Positions 17,188 to 26,115 of a DNA stretch of 64,000 nucleotides are shown here, one piece after another. The stretch is from Enterovibrio norvegicus FF-33. GTDB lineage: Bacteria; Pseudomonadota; Gammaproteobacteria; Enterobacterales; Vibrionaceae. The translations under genes and the position numbers were made by a program. The notes beneath the pieces were generated by a model. It saw only the letters and a program-made list of their open reading frames with translations. It had not been told where the DNA came from and ran no database searches. Location: positions 1,836,720-1,900,719 of the forward strand of contig NZ_AJYD02000038.1 in NCBI RefSeq assembly GCF_000286835.2. Reading direction: 5' to 3'. Numbering within the stretch: the first letter of the stretch is position 1; every line of letters begins with the position of its first letter.

Positions 17188-18054
17188 ATGGATATTGATT
17201 CACTGAGAAGCTTCTTAGCCATCGTCGATACAGGCAGTTTCACTCGTGCCGCAGCACAAATTCACCGCACGCAATCAGCGATCAGTATGCAGATAAAGCG
17301 GCTTGAAGAAGAGCTGGGCAGCCCGCTTTTTGACCGAGAAAAACGGCCTCTTAGCCTTAGCTTTGCTGGTCAGCGCCTTGTCAGTCATGCGCGGCGTTTA
17401 ATCGCTGGGCACGATGAAGCGCTGGAAGCATTCAAGCGCGAAGATACCTCTCGCCCGATACGAATTGGCTGTCCCGATGACTACGCAGAATCTTTGTTAC
17501 CCGACTTTATTAGCACACTGCGGTCACGCATCGGTGAGCAAACCTTCGATGTGCTTTGTGCTTCTAGCACACGCCTAAGACAACGTTTAGATAGCGGTGA
17601 ATTAGACATGGCAATCCTCACCCGTTCACCCGATTCTGACGAAGGTTGGCTGCTCAAACATGACAAAGGGGTATGGGTGTGTGGCAGCGATACAAGTTTG
17701 CTTCATCGCAGACCTTTGCCCATCGCCTTGTTCGATAAGAACTGTAAGTTTCATTCCACCGCATTGGATGGGTTAGGCAAATTCGGGATCGAGGTCGATT
17801 TGGTGGCGTTTACCACCAGCGCTTCCACCCTTCATGGTTTAGCCCGCGCAAACCTTGCTATTTCCGCCATGGCGTCCAGCAGTGTGCCGCCAGATTTACA
17901 GCTCATTGATAGTGGGAGTCTTCCGCCACTGCCTGCGGTTGATATTGTCGTCGTTACCGCAAGCCGCTCACACCCATTGATCACACCGTCAGTAATATCA
18001 CAGATATCTCAGGCGTTTTTGGTCCAAGAGCAGAGTCATATGCACATCGCCTAG
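17188..18054 (+). CDS. LysR-family transcriptional regulator
   Basis: 288 residues. Residues 1-60 are the LysR winged helix (MDIDSLRSFLAIVDTGSFTR, QSAISMQIKRLEEELGSPLFDR). The rest is the periplasmic-binding-protein-like effector domain (IRIGCPDDYAESLLPDF). It is divergent from the GST gene with a 123-base gap, the classic arrangement for a LysR regulator and its target. The effector is unknown. Confidence 0.92.
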   Translation: MDIDSLRSFLAIVDTGSFTRAAAQIHRTQSAISMQIKRLEEELGSPLFDREKRPLSLSFAGQRLVSHARRLIAGHDEALEAFKREDTSRPIRIGCPDDYAESLLPDFISTLRSRIGEQTFDVLCASSTRLRQRLDSGELDMAILTRSPDSDEGWLLKHDKGVWVCGSDTSLLHRRPLPIALFDKNCKFHSTALDGLGKFGIEVDLVAFTTSASTLHGLARANLAISAMASSSVPPDLQLIDSGSLPPLPAVDIVVVTASRSHPLITPSVISQISQAFLVQEQSHMHIA

Positions 18055-18063
18055 CTTTGGAAC

Positions 18064-18092
18064 AGGTCTAGGTCTAGGTCTAGGTCTAGGTG
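18064..18092. repeat. hexanucleotide tandem repeat AGGTCT
   Basis: AGGTCT is repeated four times head to tail and then partially (AGGT), directly after the LysR stop codon. It is non-coding and short enough to vary by slippage. Confidence 0.8.
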
Positions 18093-18130
18093 AGGAATTC
18101 ATTGCGATTTTTGCCGCGATCAAAAACAAA

Positions 18131-18156
18131 AAAGCAGCGAATTCGCTGCTTTTCTA
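18131..18156. terminator. bidirectional terminator between LysR and LysE genes
   Basis: AAAGCAGCG (18131-18139) pairs with CGCTGCTTT (18144-18152), loop AATT. T-rich sequence follows on both strands, so it can end both convergent genes. Confidence 0.88.
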
Positions 18157-18210
18157 TTTTTGAAACCTTGAGCTACTCACTCTGTGGTCACTGGCCTAAC
18201 GACGACGTCA

Positions 18211-18834
18211 TTAACGACTTAGCGCCAAGTAAGCCCCAGCACCAATCATGATGGATCCCGCACCACGGTTCATTCGCCTGACTGCTTTTTCGGTTCGAAG
18301 TAATTTCGCCGCTTTCGCCGCGCCAAACGCCACCAGCATTGCACCACTCATTAATGCAATGGCTGCCAGCACATTAGCCAATACCACATCTGCCATGCTG
18401 AGTACGGTCAAATCCATAAACGTGGGCAGGAAAGCGATATAGAACAAAATCACTTTCGGGTTGGAAGCCGAAATCAAAAAGCCTTGGATGAAAGCAGACA
18501 AGTGCCCTTTCGTTTTCTCTTCCGGCGAATCTGACATCGAAGCCAGTTGTGGTAACGCACGAAACATTTTGTAGCCGAGATAGATTAAATACGCCGCGCC
18601 CATGAAACGGATAACCGTGAAAAGTTCAGCATAGTTTTCAGCAATGGTTGCCAAGCCAAAACAGGCCAACGTCAGATAAACCAGATCACTCACCACCATG
18701 CCCGCAGCCAGTGCTGTGCAATCACGCGCCCCCTTTACCATGGCACGCGCAAGAATGGCAAAAACCCCCGGCCCCGGAGTCAATACAAAGATAAAAATAG
18801 CGAGCGTAAATGTAACCGCGCCTTCGAGAGACAT
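18211..18834 (-). CDS. LysE/RhtB-family amino-acid exporter
   Basis: About 207 residues from the ATG at 18834 (MSLEGAVTFTLAIFIFVLTPGPGVF), preceded by AGGA at six bases; the frame extends six residues further to 18852 without a site. The hallmark TPGPGV and the segment SNPKVILFYIAFLPTFMD, the RhtB NPK motif, are present, with about six membrane helices. It probably exports a neutral amino acid or homoserine-like compound by proton exchange. It is transcribed alone. Confidence 0.9.
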   Translation of the reverse strand: MSLEGAVTFTLAIFIFVLTPGPGVFAILARAMVKGARDCTALAAGMVVSDLVYLTLACFGLATIAENYAELFTVIRFMGAAYLIYLGYKMFRALPQLASMSDSPEEKTKGHLSAFIQGFLISASNPKVILFYIAFLPTFMDLTVLSMADVVLANVLAAIALMSGAMLVAFGAAKAAKLLRTEKAVRRMNRGAGSIMIGAGAYLALSR

Positions 18835-19043
18835 AGCTCTTCCTTTCGGCATTCAATAATTTTCAGAAATTACCAGAAATCGTAGGGTTACTCGAGAGGA
18901 GTTTTGCATGAATTGACAGACTATTGCTCACAATCTCCAGCTCCCTGACTTAAGCCGAAACAGCGAGACATTCATTGAATGATCTCGCTGCGCTCATGGT
19001 ATGGCCTAATTGATGGCTGAATTGTGCTGAATGAATAGCTTAC

Positions 19044-20978
19044 CTAAACGTATTCCAACACGTCTTCTTGACCCTCTTTTGCTACAGAATAGCGGTTTTT
19101 ACCACTGGCTTTAGCGTGATACATGGCTTTGTCCGCCTGGTCAATCACCGTGCTCAACGATGTCCTGTCATCGGAAGCCCAAAAACGCACACCTATACTC
19201 GCACTGATTTTCGGTTTACAACTATTGATGACAATGTCTTGATTCAACCTATCGAGAATACGCGTCACGATAGGGTGAACGGTCGTCATATCATAAATGG
19301 CGATAAGGAATTCATCTCCCGCCAAGCGAGAAACGAAATCGAGACGAGAAACACTGGCTTTCATCCGACTTGCCACCACTTTTAGCAGTTCATCACCCAC
19401 CTTGTGTCCATATTGGTCATTCACCGCTTTGAAACCATCCAGATCAACAAATAGGACATGCATATCTCGTCCTTTACTGTGTATCTTCACCAGTTTTTCG
19501 AACGCGTGAGCGCGGTTAGCCAACCCTGTCAGTACATCATGGTTAGCAATATGGCTAAGGCGTTTATTTTCTAGTTCGACCGACTGATCCACAATCGACA
19601 CCACAAAGCCTTCAACCTTTCCACGGTGATCCGTCAGTGTCCGCACGGTGACTTGACATGGAATATAATGGCCAGCCGCTGATTGCATCTTACTATTCCA
19701 TTGATAGCTCCCCGACGTTATCAATGTTTTTAAGCCACCAAAAGTGACATATCCCAGGTCACCCGCTGAGATATCTTGCCAGTGGTGACTGACCCCAAAC
19801 TTTCTGATGCTGGCTGTATTCTGTGTTTTGATGACAAGTGAACGCGACAAAACTAACGTGGCATCTTGGCTCTTATCGAAGATCAATTCAGCCAGTTTTC
19901 GACGTTGTTCTGCTTCTCGGTCAGCGGTGATGTCTTCAAACTGCAACAAGGAGTGCTGTGCGGACGCCATCGGATGAGTGCTGATTGAGAATACCGCACC
20001 TGTTTCAATGTGAACCAATTCCACGTTTTTCAATGGCAAGTGCTCATCAACTGCTTTTGATATCGCCATGATGCGTGAAACCGGCTCGAACGTTTCCAGC
20101 AACTGTTCAAGATCAGTGGGGGAGCAGCCAAAACGGTTTAACTGCATTGCCGCCGCAGGGTTGTAATACGTGACTTTGTCACCTGGAGAGATCACGATGA
20201 CGCCATGCTCCATGGTATCGAGTACTTGGCTGATATAACGCCCTTTTTTCTCCAACTCTTGCAGCGTTTGTTTTAGCTGATTGTCGCGCTCAGAGAGATT
20301 CGTCACCATCTCATTAAAACAGGCGGTGAGTTGGCCCAGCTCATCATTATGACGCACAGGAATAGTTCGACTTAGCACACCCAGACGAACAATCGATGAC
20401 ATAGACTGATGCAGTGAACCCAGGGGGGATGCGACGATTTGGTGTAGAAACTGTGCAAACAGCAACGAGAACACAGACAAAAATCCCGTACCGACAGCCA
20501 GGTACACCAACAACATGCGATGCTCACTGTCGATGGTTTCACGAGAAATATAGAGCTCTATTTTCCCTAGCGTCTCTTTACCCAAAATGATTGGCCTGAC
20601 CACATACTCAACGGCGATGTTGGTACATGCGATAGTGCCATTTTGAGATCCGCAATCTGACGGTAACCTCATGAACGAAACAAACTCAATCTGCTCGGGA
20701 GACACAACCCGTGCAGCAATTAAATCGGGATCAGCGCTCAGCGCCATCAGTTGCTCTCGGCCTGTTTCTTTGTCACTAAATGCGATGGCGGCGGTCAGGT
20801 TGCTCGCTGCCGCGTTAGCCATCACAGTTGCACGACTAATCAAACTTTTTTCGAGATTCTTACCCACAATATGATCGACAGCCACCCCAAGCACAACTGC
20901 GCCGCCGGTCATTAATAGCCATGTTGGCAGGATAAACTTCACCCTCAATGGGAGGTTGTTCAAAAAACGAAAGATCAT
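19044..20978 (-). CDS. membrane diguanylate cyclase, CHASE8-HAMP-PAS-PAS-GGDEF (YfiN/TpbB-like)
   Basis: 644 residues. Order: membrane segment ~13-35; periplasmic CHASE8-type domain ~40-150 (LEKSLISRATVMANAAASNL, AIAFSDKETGREQLMAL); second membrane segment ~153-175; HAMP ~178-235; two PAS-like domains; GGDEF domain ~480-635. The active loop reads RLAGDEFLIAI, an AGDEF variant that is usually active. The inhibitory RxxD site has Ser in place of Arg (SRLD), so product inhibition may be weak. There is no EAL domain. The start overlaps the stop of the YfiR-like gene by four bases. By analogy with YfiBNR, the periplasmic YfiR-like partner would hold the cyclase off. Confidence 0.92.
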   Translation of the reverse strand: MIFRFLNNLPLRVKFILPTWLLMTGGAVVLGVAVDHIVGKNLEKSLISRATVMANAAASNLTAAIAFSDKETGREQLMALSADPDLIAARVVSPEQIEFVSFMRLPSDCGSQNGTIACTNIAVEYVVRPIILGKETLGKIELYISRETIDSEHRMLLVYLAVGTGFLSVFSLLFAQFLHQIVASPLGSLHQSMSSIVRLGVLSRTIPVRHNDELGQLTACFNEMVTNLSERDNQLKQTLQELEKKGRYISQVLDTMEHGVIVISPGDKVTYYNPAAAMQLNRFGCSPTDLEQLLETFEPVSRIMAISKAVDEHLPLKNVELVHIETGAVFSISTHPMASAQHSLLQFEDITADREAEQRRKLAELIFDKSQDATLVLSRSLVIKTQNTASIRKFGVSHHWQDISAGDLGYVTFGGLKTLITSGSYQWNSKMQSAAGHYIPCQVTVRTLTDHRGKVEGFVVSIVDQSVELENKRLSHIANHDVLTGLANRAHAFEKLVKIHSKGRDMHVLFVDLDGFKAVNDQYGHKVGDELLKVVASRMKASVSRLDFVSRLAGDEFLIAIYDMTTVHPIVTRILDRLNQDIVINSCKPKISASIGVRFWASDDRTSLSTVIDQADKAMYHAKASGKNRYSVAKEGQEDVLEYV

Positions 20979-21523
20979 GCATTACCCTCCACATCAATGA
21001 CGGCGATTGAAAGCAACTGAGAGCGCAATGTAAACGACGTACCCAATAAGTTTTTCAGGTTTACTAAGGGTTTGACTCGGTTATTTACTTTGATAAAGGC
21101 CACCATGCCGCCAGCAGCAGTGAAGCTTTCGCCTTCTCCGACAATCAACGCGTCAGGAAAGCGAGTACGTAATGCCGCAATTCGAGCCGCGGCGCTTTCA
21201 GTGGTGTAAACAATGTGGCAGCCTAAAACGTTGTCATCCCCTTGCGTAATATCGCGAAAGTTTGCCTGCTCCGGCTTTTGTGTAACGACATCTTGCAAAC
21301 GTCGGCTCACGACGCTGTTCCCGTCCACACAAAATTGATAGCGACCATTTTGGGGTTGACGGTCTTTCCAATCAGTCAAAAATGCAAATCGAAATAGGTA
21401 CACAGCTTTCAGATCTTCATCTCGAAAATCACTCGCACGCACCCCTAAACTGACCATCATGACAATCGTCAACAAGAGCCAGCTTATTCTTCGCGAGAAA
21501 GTACGTTTCGCCAAATCAATCAT
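20975..21523 (-). CDS. YfiR-like periplasmic protein (DUF4154 family)
   Basis: 182 residues with a signal peptide (RRISWLLLTIVMMVSLGVRA). The mature part has the YfiR-type pattern: DLKAVYLFRFAFLTDWKD near the start, cysteines in YQFCVDGN and LGCHIVYT, and the ending NNRVKPLVNLKNLLGTSFTLRSQLLSIA. In YfiBNR systems YfiR sits in the periplasm and represses the cyclase YfiN until released by envelope or redox signals. Here it is translationally coupled to a CHASE8 cyclase downstream and lies 28 bases after a TonB-type receptor. This suggests one signalling unit. Confidence 0.85.
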   Translation of the reverse strand: MIDLAKRTFSRRISWLLLTIVMMVSLGVRASDFRDEDLKAVYLFRFAFLTDWKDRQPQNGRYQFCVDGNSVVSRRLQDVVTQKPEQANFRDITQGDDNVLGCHIVYTTESAAARIAALRTRFPDALIVGEGESFTAAGGMVAFIKVNNRVKPLVNLKNLLGTSFTLRSQLLSIAVIDVEGNA

Positions 21524-21551
21524 TCAAAAGCGCAACCCAATCAAATTGTCT

Positions 21552-23708
21552 TTATTTCCATTGCCAATCGACTTCTAACCAATATTGTGTGCCGTTATTA
21601 AAACCCCGATAGCTTTCGGGAAACTCGTTCACTTGGTCGTTGAACAAGCTTTCTGCGCTCAAAGTAACAAGCGGCATATGTTCAGATGCTTGCCAGCCGA
21701 TCACCATATCCCACGTTAATACTTCTGGCCACGCGTAGTACTCATCATCCTGAAGCACGTCATCAGGATTGCTGGCATGTACATAGTTAAGGACGTTAGT
21801 CACCCACCATTGCGACGTGATGTCCCACATGATCAGGGCATTGGCTAAATGCACAGGTTCATTTTCGTAAGAACGCATTGGGAGGTCCGTCGAAGAACAG
21901 ATCGCGCCGTGACAATCCGCTTTGATTTCGCGATAACTGTAACTCGCATTCACTTGTACCGCTGAAGATGGCTGCCATTTCATGCTCAACTCACCACCGT
22001 AGGTCTGAGAACTTAGCGGTGCAATGTGTTGATATTGGAATACGTCAATGATCGTTCCAACGGTTCCAGGAGATGAATTCTCAGGAAGGAAAACGCGTTG
22101 TGAATTAATCAACTGCCAAGCAGTAATACCGTCCTCTTCGCTATAGAACAAATTAGCATCAAACTGGAAGCGATTTCCTTCCCAGAAACGGTAACCCAGT
22201 TCGTATGTATCAACATTCTGAACAGGAAGATCCTCGTTTCCATGATTCTCAATGATCTGAAGGTAATCAACTGGAATGCAGTTTGGCGGTGTGCCTTGAT
22301 CGCAAAATGCCAAGTTACTTCCATAAGCGTTTTCGTGAAAATCCGTCGTGCGCCCTTGGCGCGCAGGCGTCACCACTGCCCTTCCCCAACCCGCCCATAC
22401 TCGTTGATTATCACCAACGTCTTGCATGACACGTACTTGAGGCTGAGAGAAGGTCTCACTGACCATATTGAAGTACTGCCAACGGTTACCCACCATCAGC
22501 GAGGTTGTGTCAGTCAGCGGATAGGTATAGTTGAAGTACACAGCGGCGCTCTGATTCACGAAGCCGGGTTCGTCTGCGACACGCACATACGGCGAGGTGT
22601 AAATTTCATTTTGCTCATACGGGCGGAAATATTCGTCAATCAAACGATAGTCAAAACCCACCGTCAGTTGCCCGCCCCACACGCTGTTGTCGCTGTAGCG
22701 CGTTTCCGAATCAATACGTGTGAAATAGGCGTTACGATCCGAGCTATCGCTACTGCTATAGGTTAACCAGAACTGCTGCTCCCACTGTTTGGAATCACCT
22801 AATTCTTGCAAGAACTTAACGCCGGCAAAATATTCTTCCGCCAGCATTTCAGTTTCATAATTGACGTAATCTGGGCCATCGACACCGGGCGTCAAAAAAT
22901 GAGGGTGATAAGAGCCCCAGTTGTAGTCTTCGCGAGAACGAATGCCGCCAAGCTGAAACGACACCTCTCGGTCATTTTTCTGATAGTCACCACGTACACC
23001 AAAGCGCTCGGTTTGAACACGAAAGTGCTGTATAGGCTGGACGCGTCCTTCATCACTGGTCCATGGCATGTGTTCAACAAGCTCGGCGTACCCACTCATA
23101 TAGAGATTATCGGTAACCTGACCACCATGATGAATTCGCGCTTCTTTGTAATGGTAATTACCTACCGAGGCGGAGACTTTATTTCGTGGCGCATCTTCAG
23201 CATCATAGGTAATGATGTTCACGACCGCATTCACGGCGTTGCCGCCCCAAATCGTACCAACCGGGCCCATGACCACTTCGATACGTTCAATGCTGTCCAA
23301 ACTAACGGGAATCAAGTCCCAGTCCACGCCAGAAAACATGCCGTTAAATACACTGCGGCCATCCACCATCACTAACATGGTGTTGCTCAGCGTTTCATTA
23401 GGTGAACGAGCAGCAATACCCCAGTCATAATTCGAGTATTTTGCAACATGCAAACCGGGTGCAAGAGTGAGTACGTCAGCCACAGAGCGCGCACCAGATC
23501 GTTGAATTTCTTTCGAGGAAATAACATGCACAGCAGCTGGAATATCCGCCAGGCTCAATGCCGTTCGCGTTGCTGATACCACTTTGGTTTCTGAAAGCGA
23601 CTCAAGTGGCATATCCAAAAGGTCACTTAAATCGGTATCCGCAAAGGCTGGAGATGATATTTGCAAGCTTAAACATGCAGTAGTCACTGCAAGACTGACT
23701 TTAAGCAT
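21552..23708 (-). CDS. TonB-dependent receptor in a cyclase operon
   Basis: About 718 residues from the ATG at 23708 (MLKVSLAVTTACLSLQISSPAFA, a clear signal peptide); the longer frame to 23741 adds 11 residues ahead of it. The plug domain is at ~40-170 (SATRTALSLADIPAAVHVISSKEIQRSGARSVADVLTLAPG; VMVDGRSVFNGMF; IERIEVVMGPVGTIWGGNAVNAVVNIIT). A 22-strand-type barrel follows and ends in an aromatic-rich strand (YWLEVDWQWK). No ligand can be read. Because a YfiR-like protein and a cyclase follow in the same operon, it may act as, or carry the ligand for, the outer-membrane input of that pathway. It occupies the place YfiB has in Pseudomonas. Confidence 0.9.
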   Translation of the reverse strand: MLKVSLAVTTACLSLQISSPAFADTDLSDLLDMPLESLSETKVVSATRTALSLADIPAAVHVISSKEIQRSGARSVADVLTLAPGLHVAKYSNYDWGIAARSPNETLSNTMLVMVDGRSVFNGMFSGVDWDLIPVSLDSIERIEVVMGPVGTIWGGNAVNAVVNIITYDAEDAPRNKVSASVGNYHYKEARIHHGGQVTDNLYMSGYAELVEHMPWTSDEGRVQPIQHFRVQTERFGVRGDYQKNDREVSFQLGGIRSREDYNWGSYHPHFLTPGVDGPDYVNYETEMLAEEYFAGVKFLQELGDSKQWEQQFWLTYSSSDSSDRNAYFTRIDSETRYSDNSVWGGQLTVGFDYRLIDEYFRPYEQNEIYTSPYVRVADEPGFVNQSAAVYFNYTYPLTDTTSLMVGNRWQYFNMVSETFSQPQVRVMQDVGDNQRVWAGWGRAVVTPARQGRTTDFHENAYGSNLAFCDQGTPPNCIPVDYLQIIENHGNEDLPVQNVDTYELGYRFWEGNRFQFDANLFYSEEDGITAWQLINSQRVFLPENSSPGTVGTIIDVFQYQHIAPLSSQTYGGELSMKWQPSSAVQVNASYSYREIKADCHGAICSSTDLPMRSYENEPVHLANALIMWDITSQWWVTNVLNYVHASNPDDVLQDDEYYAWPEVLTWDMVIGWQASEHMPLVTLSAESLFNDQVNEFPESYRGFNNGTQYWLEVDWQWK

Positions 23709-24000
23709 AATGTGGTTCCAGTATATAGACGCAGATGCCACGCCATCTGTAGCGTCCGGCTACAAGCGTCATATCCACGAATGAATGCATTGGCTGCAAT
23801 TCGCTTAGCCATTACATTGGCAATTTGGATTACAGTGTATTTTACGCATATTATACGTGGGACTTTTGAAATTCTGTACAGCAACAGTCTGAAAAAATGT
23901 ATTTTATTTACTAGTCTGTGAGAGAAAAGCAACCCGCGGCATTATAATGACTTCAAGCGTAATAAAGTGTCAGTTTTACGGCGATATTTGCACAAAAAAA
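23709..24000. other. upstream region of TonB-YfiR-cyclase operon
   Basis: About 290 bases of AT-rich sequence that must hold the operon promoter (minus strand). I see no clear Fur box, riboswitch or coding frame here. Confidence 0.5.
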
Positions 24001-24025
24001 CACCAGAAGTCCGTACTTTCTGGTG
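23994..24025 (-). terminator. terminator of NUDIX/cysteine-hydrolase unit
   Basis: CACCAGAA (24001-24008) pairs with TTCTGGTG (24018-24025). On the minus strand it is followed by seven U (complement of 23994-24000). It lies about 45 bases after the NUDIX stop. Confidence 0.78.
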
Positions 24026-24069
24026 AGTGGATATAACGTGAATTGAAGGGGCTTTTTTAAGGCGGGTTT

Positions 24070-24615
24070 TTACACCAAGCCTTTCAGTTTTGCTAAACCG
24101 TAAGCCGCAATGGTCACAGTGTCTTTAATCTCGCCATTGATGATCATTTGCTCAAAATCAGTAACTAGAAAAGCTTGTGATATAAGATCTTCTTCTTCGT
24201 CGTCGAGTTGTCTTCCTATCTCATTGAGCTGGCTAGCAAGATACACATGACAAGTCTGATTAAGAAAGCCATAAGCCACAAACTGCGCGCCGACATACAC
24301 CATGCTTTGCGCCTGCATGCCTGTTTCCTCGCGAAGCTCTCCCTTTGCCAACTCAGCATGATCTGCATCTGGGTTTGATTCCCACGCCCCTTGGGGGATT
24401 TCCCAACAGCGCTGTTGCACCGTATAACGATATTGCTGCACCAAGTGAATCAGCCCGTTATCAATGGCGAGAATCGCTGCGCAATCCGGTTTATCAACCA
24501 CACCATAAATGCCTTCAGCGCCACTGGGTCGAAGGATTTTATCTTCCCGCACTGTCATCCATTTGTTCTGGTATACGATCTTACTGTCGAGTTGCTTTAT
24601 CACAGGCTTGTCCAT
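24070..24615 (-). CDS. NUDIX hydrolase
   Basis: 181 residues, cytoplasmic. The fold signature is present: VREDKILRPSGAEGIYGVV, then VQQYRYTVQQRCWEIPQGAWES leading into AELAKGELREETGMQA. Compared with the canonical Nudix box, the spacing from the leading Gly is slightly long and the first Arg of REUxEExGU is replaced by Gly (GELREETG), while the metal-binding Glu residues remain. The layout is closest to ADP-ribose or nucleoside-diphosphate-sugar pyrophosphatases, but the substrate is uncertain. It follows the cysteine hydrolase gene by 48 bases and shares its terminator. Confidence 0.88.
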   Translation of the reverse strand: MDKPVIKQLDSKIVYQNKWMTVREDKILRPSGAEGIYGVVDKPDCAAILAIDNGLIHLVQQYRYTVQQRCWEIPQGAWESNPDADHAELAKGELREETGMQAQSMVYVGAQFVAYGFLNQTCHVYLASQLNEIGRQLDDEEEDLISQAFLVTDFEQMIINGEIKDTVTIAAYGLAKLKGLV

Positions 24616-24663
24616 TCGCTAAGGCGCATTTGCTTCGATGTTCAGCCCTCAAGATTATCAGGG

Positions 24664-25233
24664 TTATTCATTGAGTAAACTTGCTTGATGCAAGGTCGCG
24701 ATCCGCTCAAGTAATTGAAGCGATGTTTGGTGCTCATCTTCTGAGTGTGCTGTGCAGGCATCTGCGACAATGTGAACGGAATAATCTCGGTCGTGGGCAT
24801 CTCTGGCAGCACTTTCAATTGCCCATCCTGTGCTAACGCCACAGAGGAACACACTGTCGATTTGATTCGCACGTAAAATGGAATCCAACGACGTATTAAA
24901 GAAAGGATTCACGCGAGGTTTTACCACCACAAGATCAGAGTTCTGCACATCCAAATCATCATGGAATTGCGTTCCCCACGCGTCCAACTGGAGCGCCCCA
25001 ATTTCGTTCGCTTTACCAAACATAGGAGAACGTTTAGGTTGGTCTTGATAGCTAGGGTGAAAACCCACTTTGATAAACACCAACAGATGATGATGTTCAC
25101 GCGCCCATCGAATCGCGACGTTTGCATTTTCAATCACTTGCTTTTGCGAAACCTGAAGCGCGCAACTGGGGATTTTTCCCTGCGGATGAACAATGTCGTT
25201 AATAAAGTCGATAACGATAAGTGCGTTTAGCAT
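24664..25233 (-). CDS. cysteine hydrolase, isochorismatase-like
   Basis: 189 residues. Catalytic-triad positions of the isochorismatase-like family are visible: Asp in LIVIDFINDIV, Lys in VVVKPRVNPF, and Cys in VFLCGVSTGWAIESAARDAHDRDY. Typical reactions are hydrolysis of amide bonds in nicotinamide-like or carbamoyl substrates. Its substrate cannot be named. A GGATGGGG ribosome site precedes the ATG. It is transcribed with the NUDIX gene, and that pairing would fit nicotinamide or ADP-ribose salvage, an inference only. Confidence 0.88.
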   Translation of the reverse strand: MLNALIVIDFINDIVHPQGKIPSCALQVSQKQVIENANVAIRWAREHHHLLVFIKVGFHPSYQDQPKRSPMFGKANEIGALQLDAWGTQFHDDLDVQNSDLVVVKPRVNPFFNTSLDSILRANQIDSVFLCGVSTGWAIESAARDAHDRDYSVHIVADACTAHSEDEHQTSLQLLERIATLHQASLLNE

Positions 25234-25429
25234 AGCGCCCCATCCTTTACATAATTCATGAATTGATCAGTATAGACACGCCGTACGGAAAACCGAGTAC
25301 CATTGAAACCAAGCAGGGAGAATTGCACTCAAACAGCACGTTTGAGAGCTGATAGTCACATTGATCCACTTGCGAAAATTTTGATTCGTGATATTTTCTT
25401 GCCAAATTTTCTAAATTGGAAATACGACC

Positions 25430-25996
25430 ATGCCAAAGGCAAGTGACATCAAAAAGAACGCAGTTATCGAACATGGCGGCAAAGTGCTTGCGGTTAAAGA
25501 CATTGCAAAGCTGACTCCTGCTGGCCGTGCAGGCACTAGCTTGTACAGAATGCGTATGTACGATGTAGCAACAGGTGCAAAAGTCGACGAAAGCTTCAAA
25601 GCTGACGACATGCTGAACTTTGCTGATTTCAGCCGCCACGCAGCGGATTTCTCGTACATCGATGGTGAAGAATATATCTTCATGGACAGCGAAGATTACA
25701 CGCCGTACCACTTCAACAAAGAAACCATTGCTGATGAACTGTTGTTCATTAACGAAGACACCAAAGGCATTCAGATCCTGACTGTTAGCGGTAAGCCAGT
25801 AGCGATTGAACTGCCTTCTACCGTTGATATGGTGATCACCGAGACGTCTCCGTCTATCAAAGGTGCTTCAGCGAGCGCGCGTACTAAGCCTGCCACTGTG
25901 TCTACTGGTCTGACTGTTCAAGTGCCAGAATACATCGGCATTGGCGACAAAATCCGTATCAACACCACGGAACACAAATTCATGAGTCGTGCGTAG
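25430..25996 (+). CDS. yeiP: elongation factor P-like protein EfpL (YeiP)
   Basis: 188 residues with the three-domain EF-P layout: KOW-like N-domain followed by two OB domains, ending [24 protein letters not shown]. The loop that enters the peptidyl-transferase centre reads [12 protein letters not shown] with an unmodified arginine at residue 33, the signature of YeiP/EfpL rather than lysine-modified EF-P. It relieves ribosome stalling on polyproline and related motifs. It is a single gene followed by a strong terminator. Confidence 0.95.
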   Translation: MPKASDIKKNAVIEHGGKVLAVKDIAKLTPAGRAGTSLYRMRMYDVATGAKVDESFKADDMLNFADFSRHAADFSYIDGEEYIFMDSEDYTPYHFNKETIADELLFINEDTKGIQILTVSGKPVAIELPSTVDMVITETSPSIKGASASARTKPATVSTGLTVQVPEYIGIGDKIRINTTEHKFMSRA

Positions 25997-26033
25997 TTTC
26001 TAAACATTACACCGATTCATCGCGCCAAATAGA

Positions 26034-26078
26034 AAAGCCCTGATGACTGTCTAAAGGACATAATCATCAGGGCTTTTT
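26034..26078. terminator. bidirectional terminator, EfpL gene / unknown two-gene unit
   Basis: GCCCTGATGA (26037-26046) pairs with TCATCAGGGC (26064-26073), followed by TTTTT. AAAA precedes the stem, so it can work on both strands. Confidence 0.88.
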
Positions 26079-26115
26079 CGTTTATTCGCCAACCTTTGCT
26101 AAATTGCGATGTTCA

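Noticed and set aside
22806..23375. 189-residue plus-strand open frame
   Set aside because: It is fully antisense to the plug and barrel of the TonB-dependent receptor, whose sequence is clearly real.
24070..24615. NUDIX gene as broken because of its altered box
   Set aside because: The change is one residue plus slightly longer spacing, while the metal-binding Glu residues and the rest of the domain are intact.
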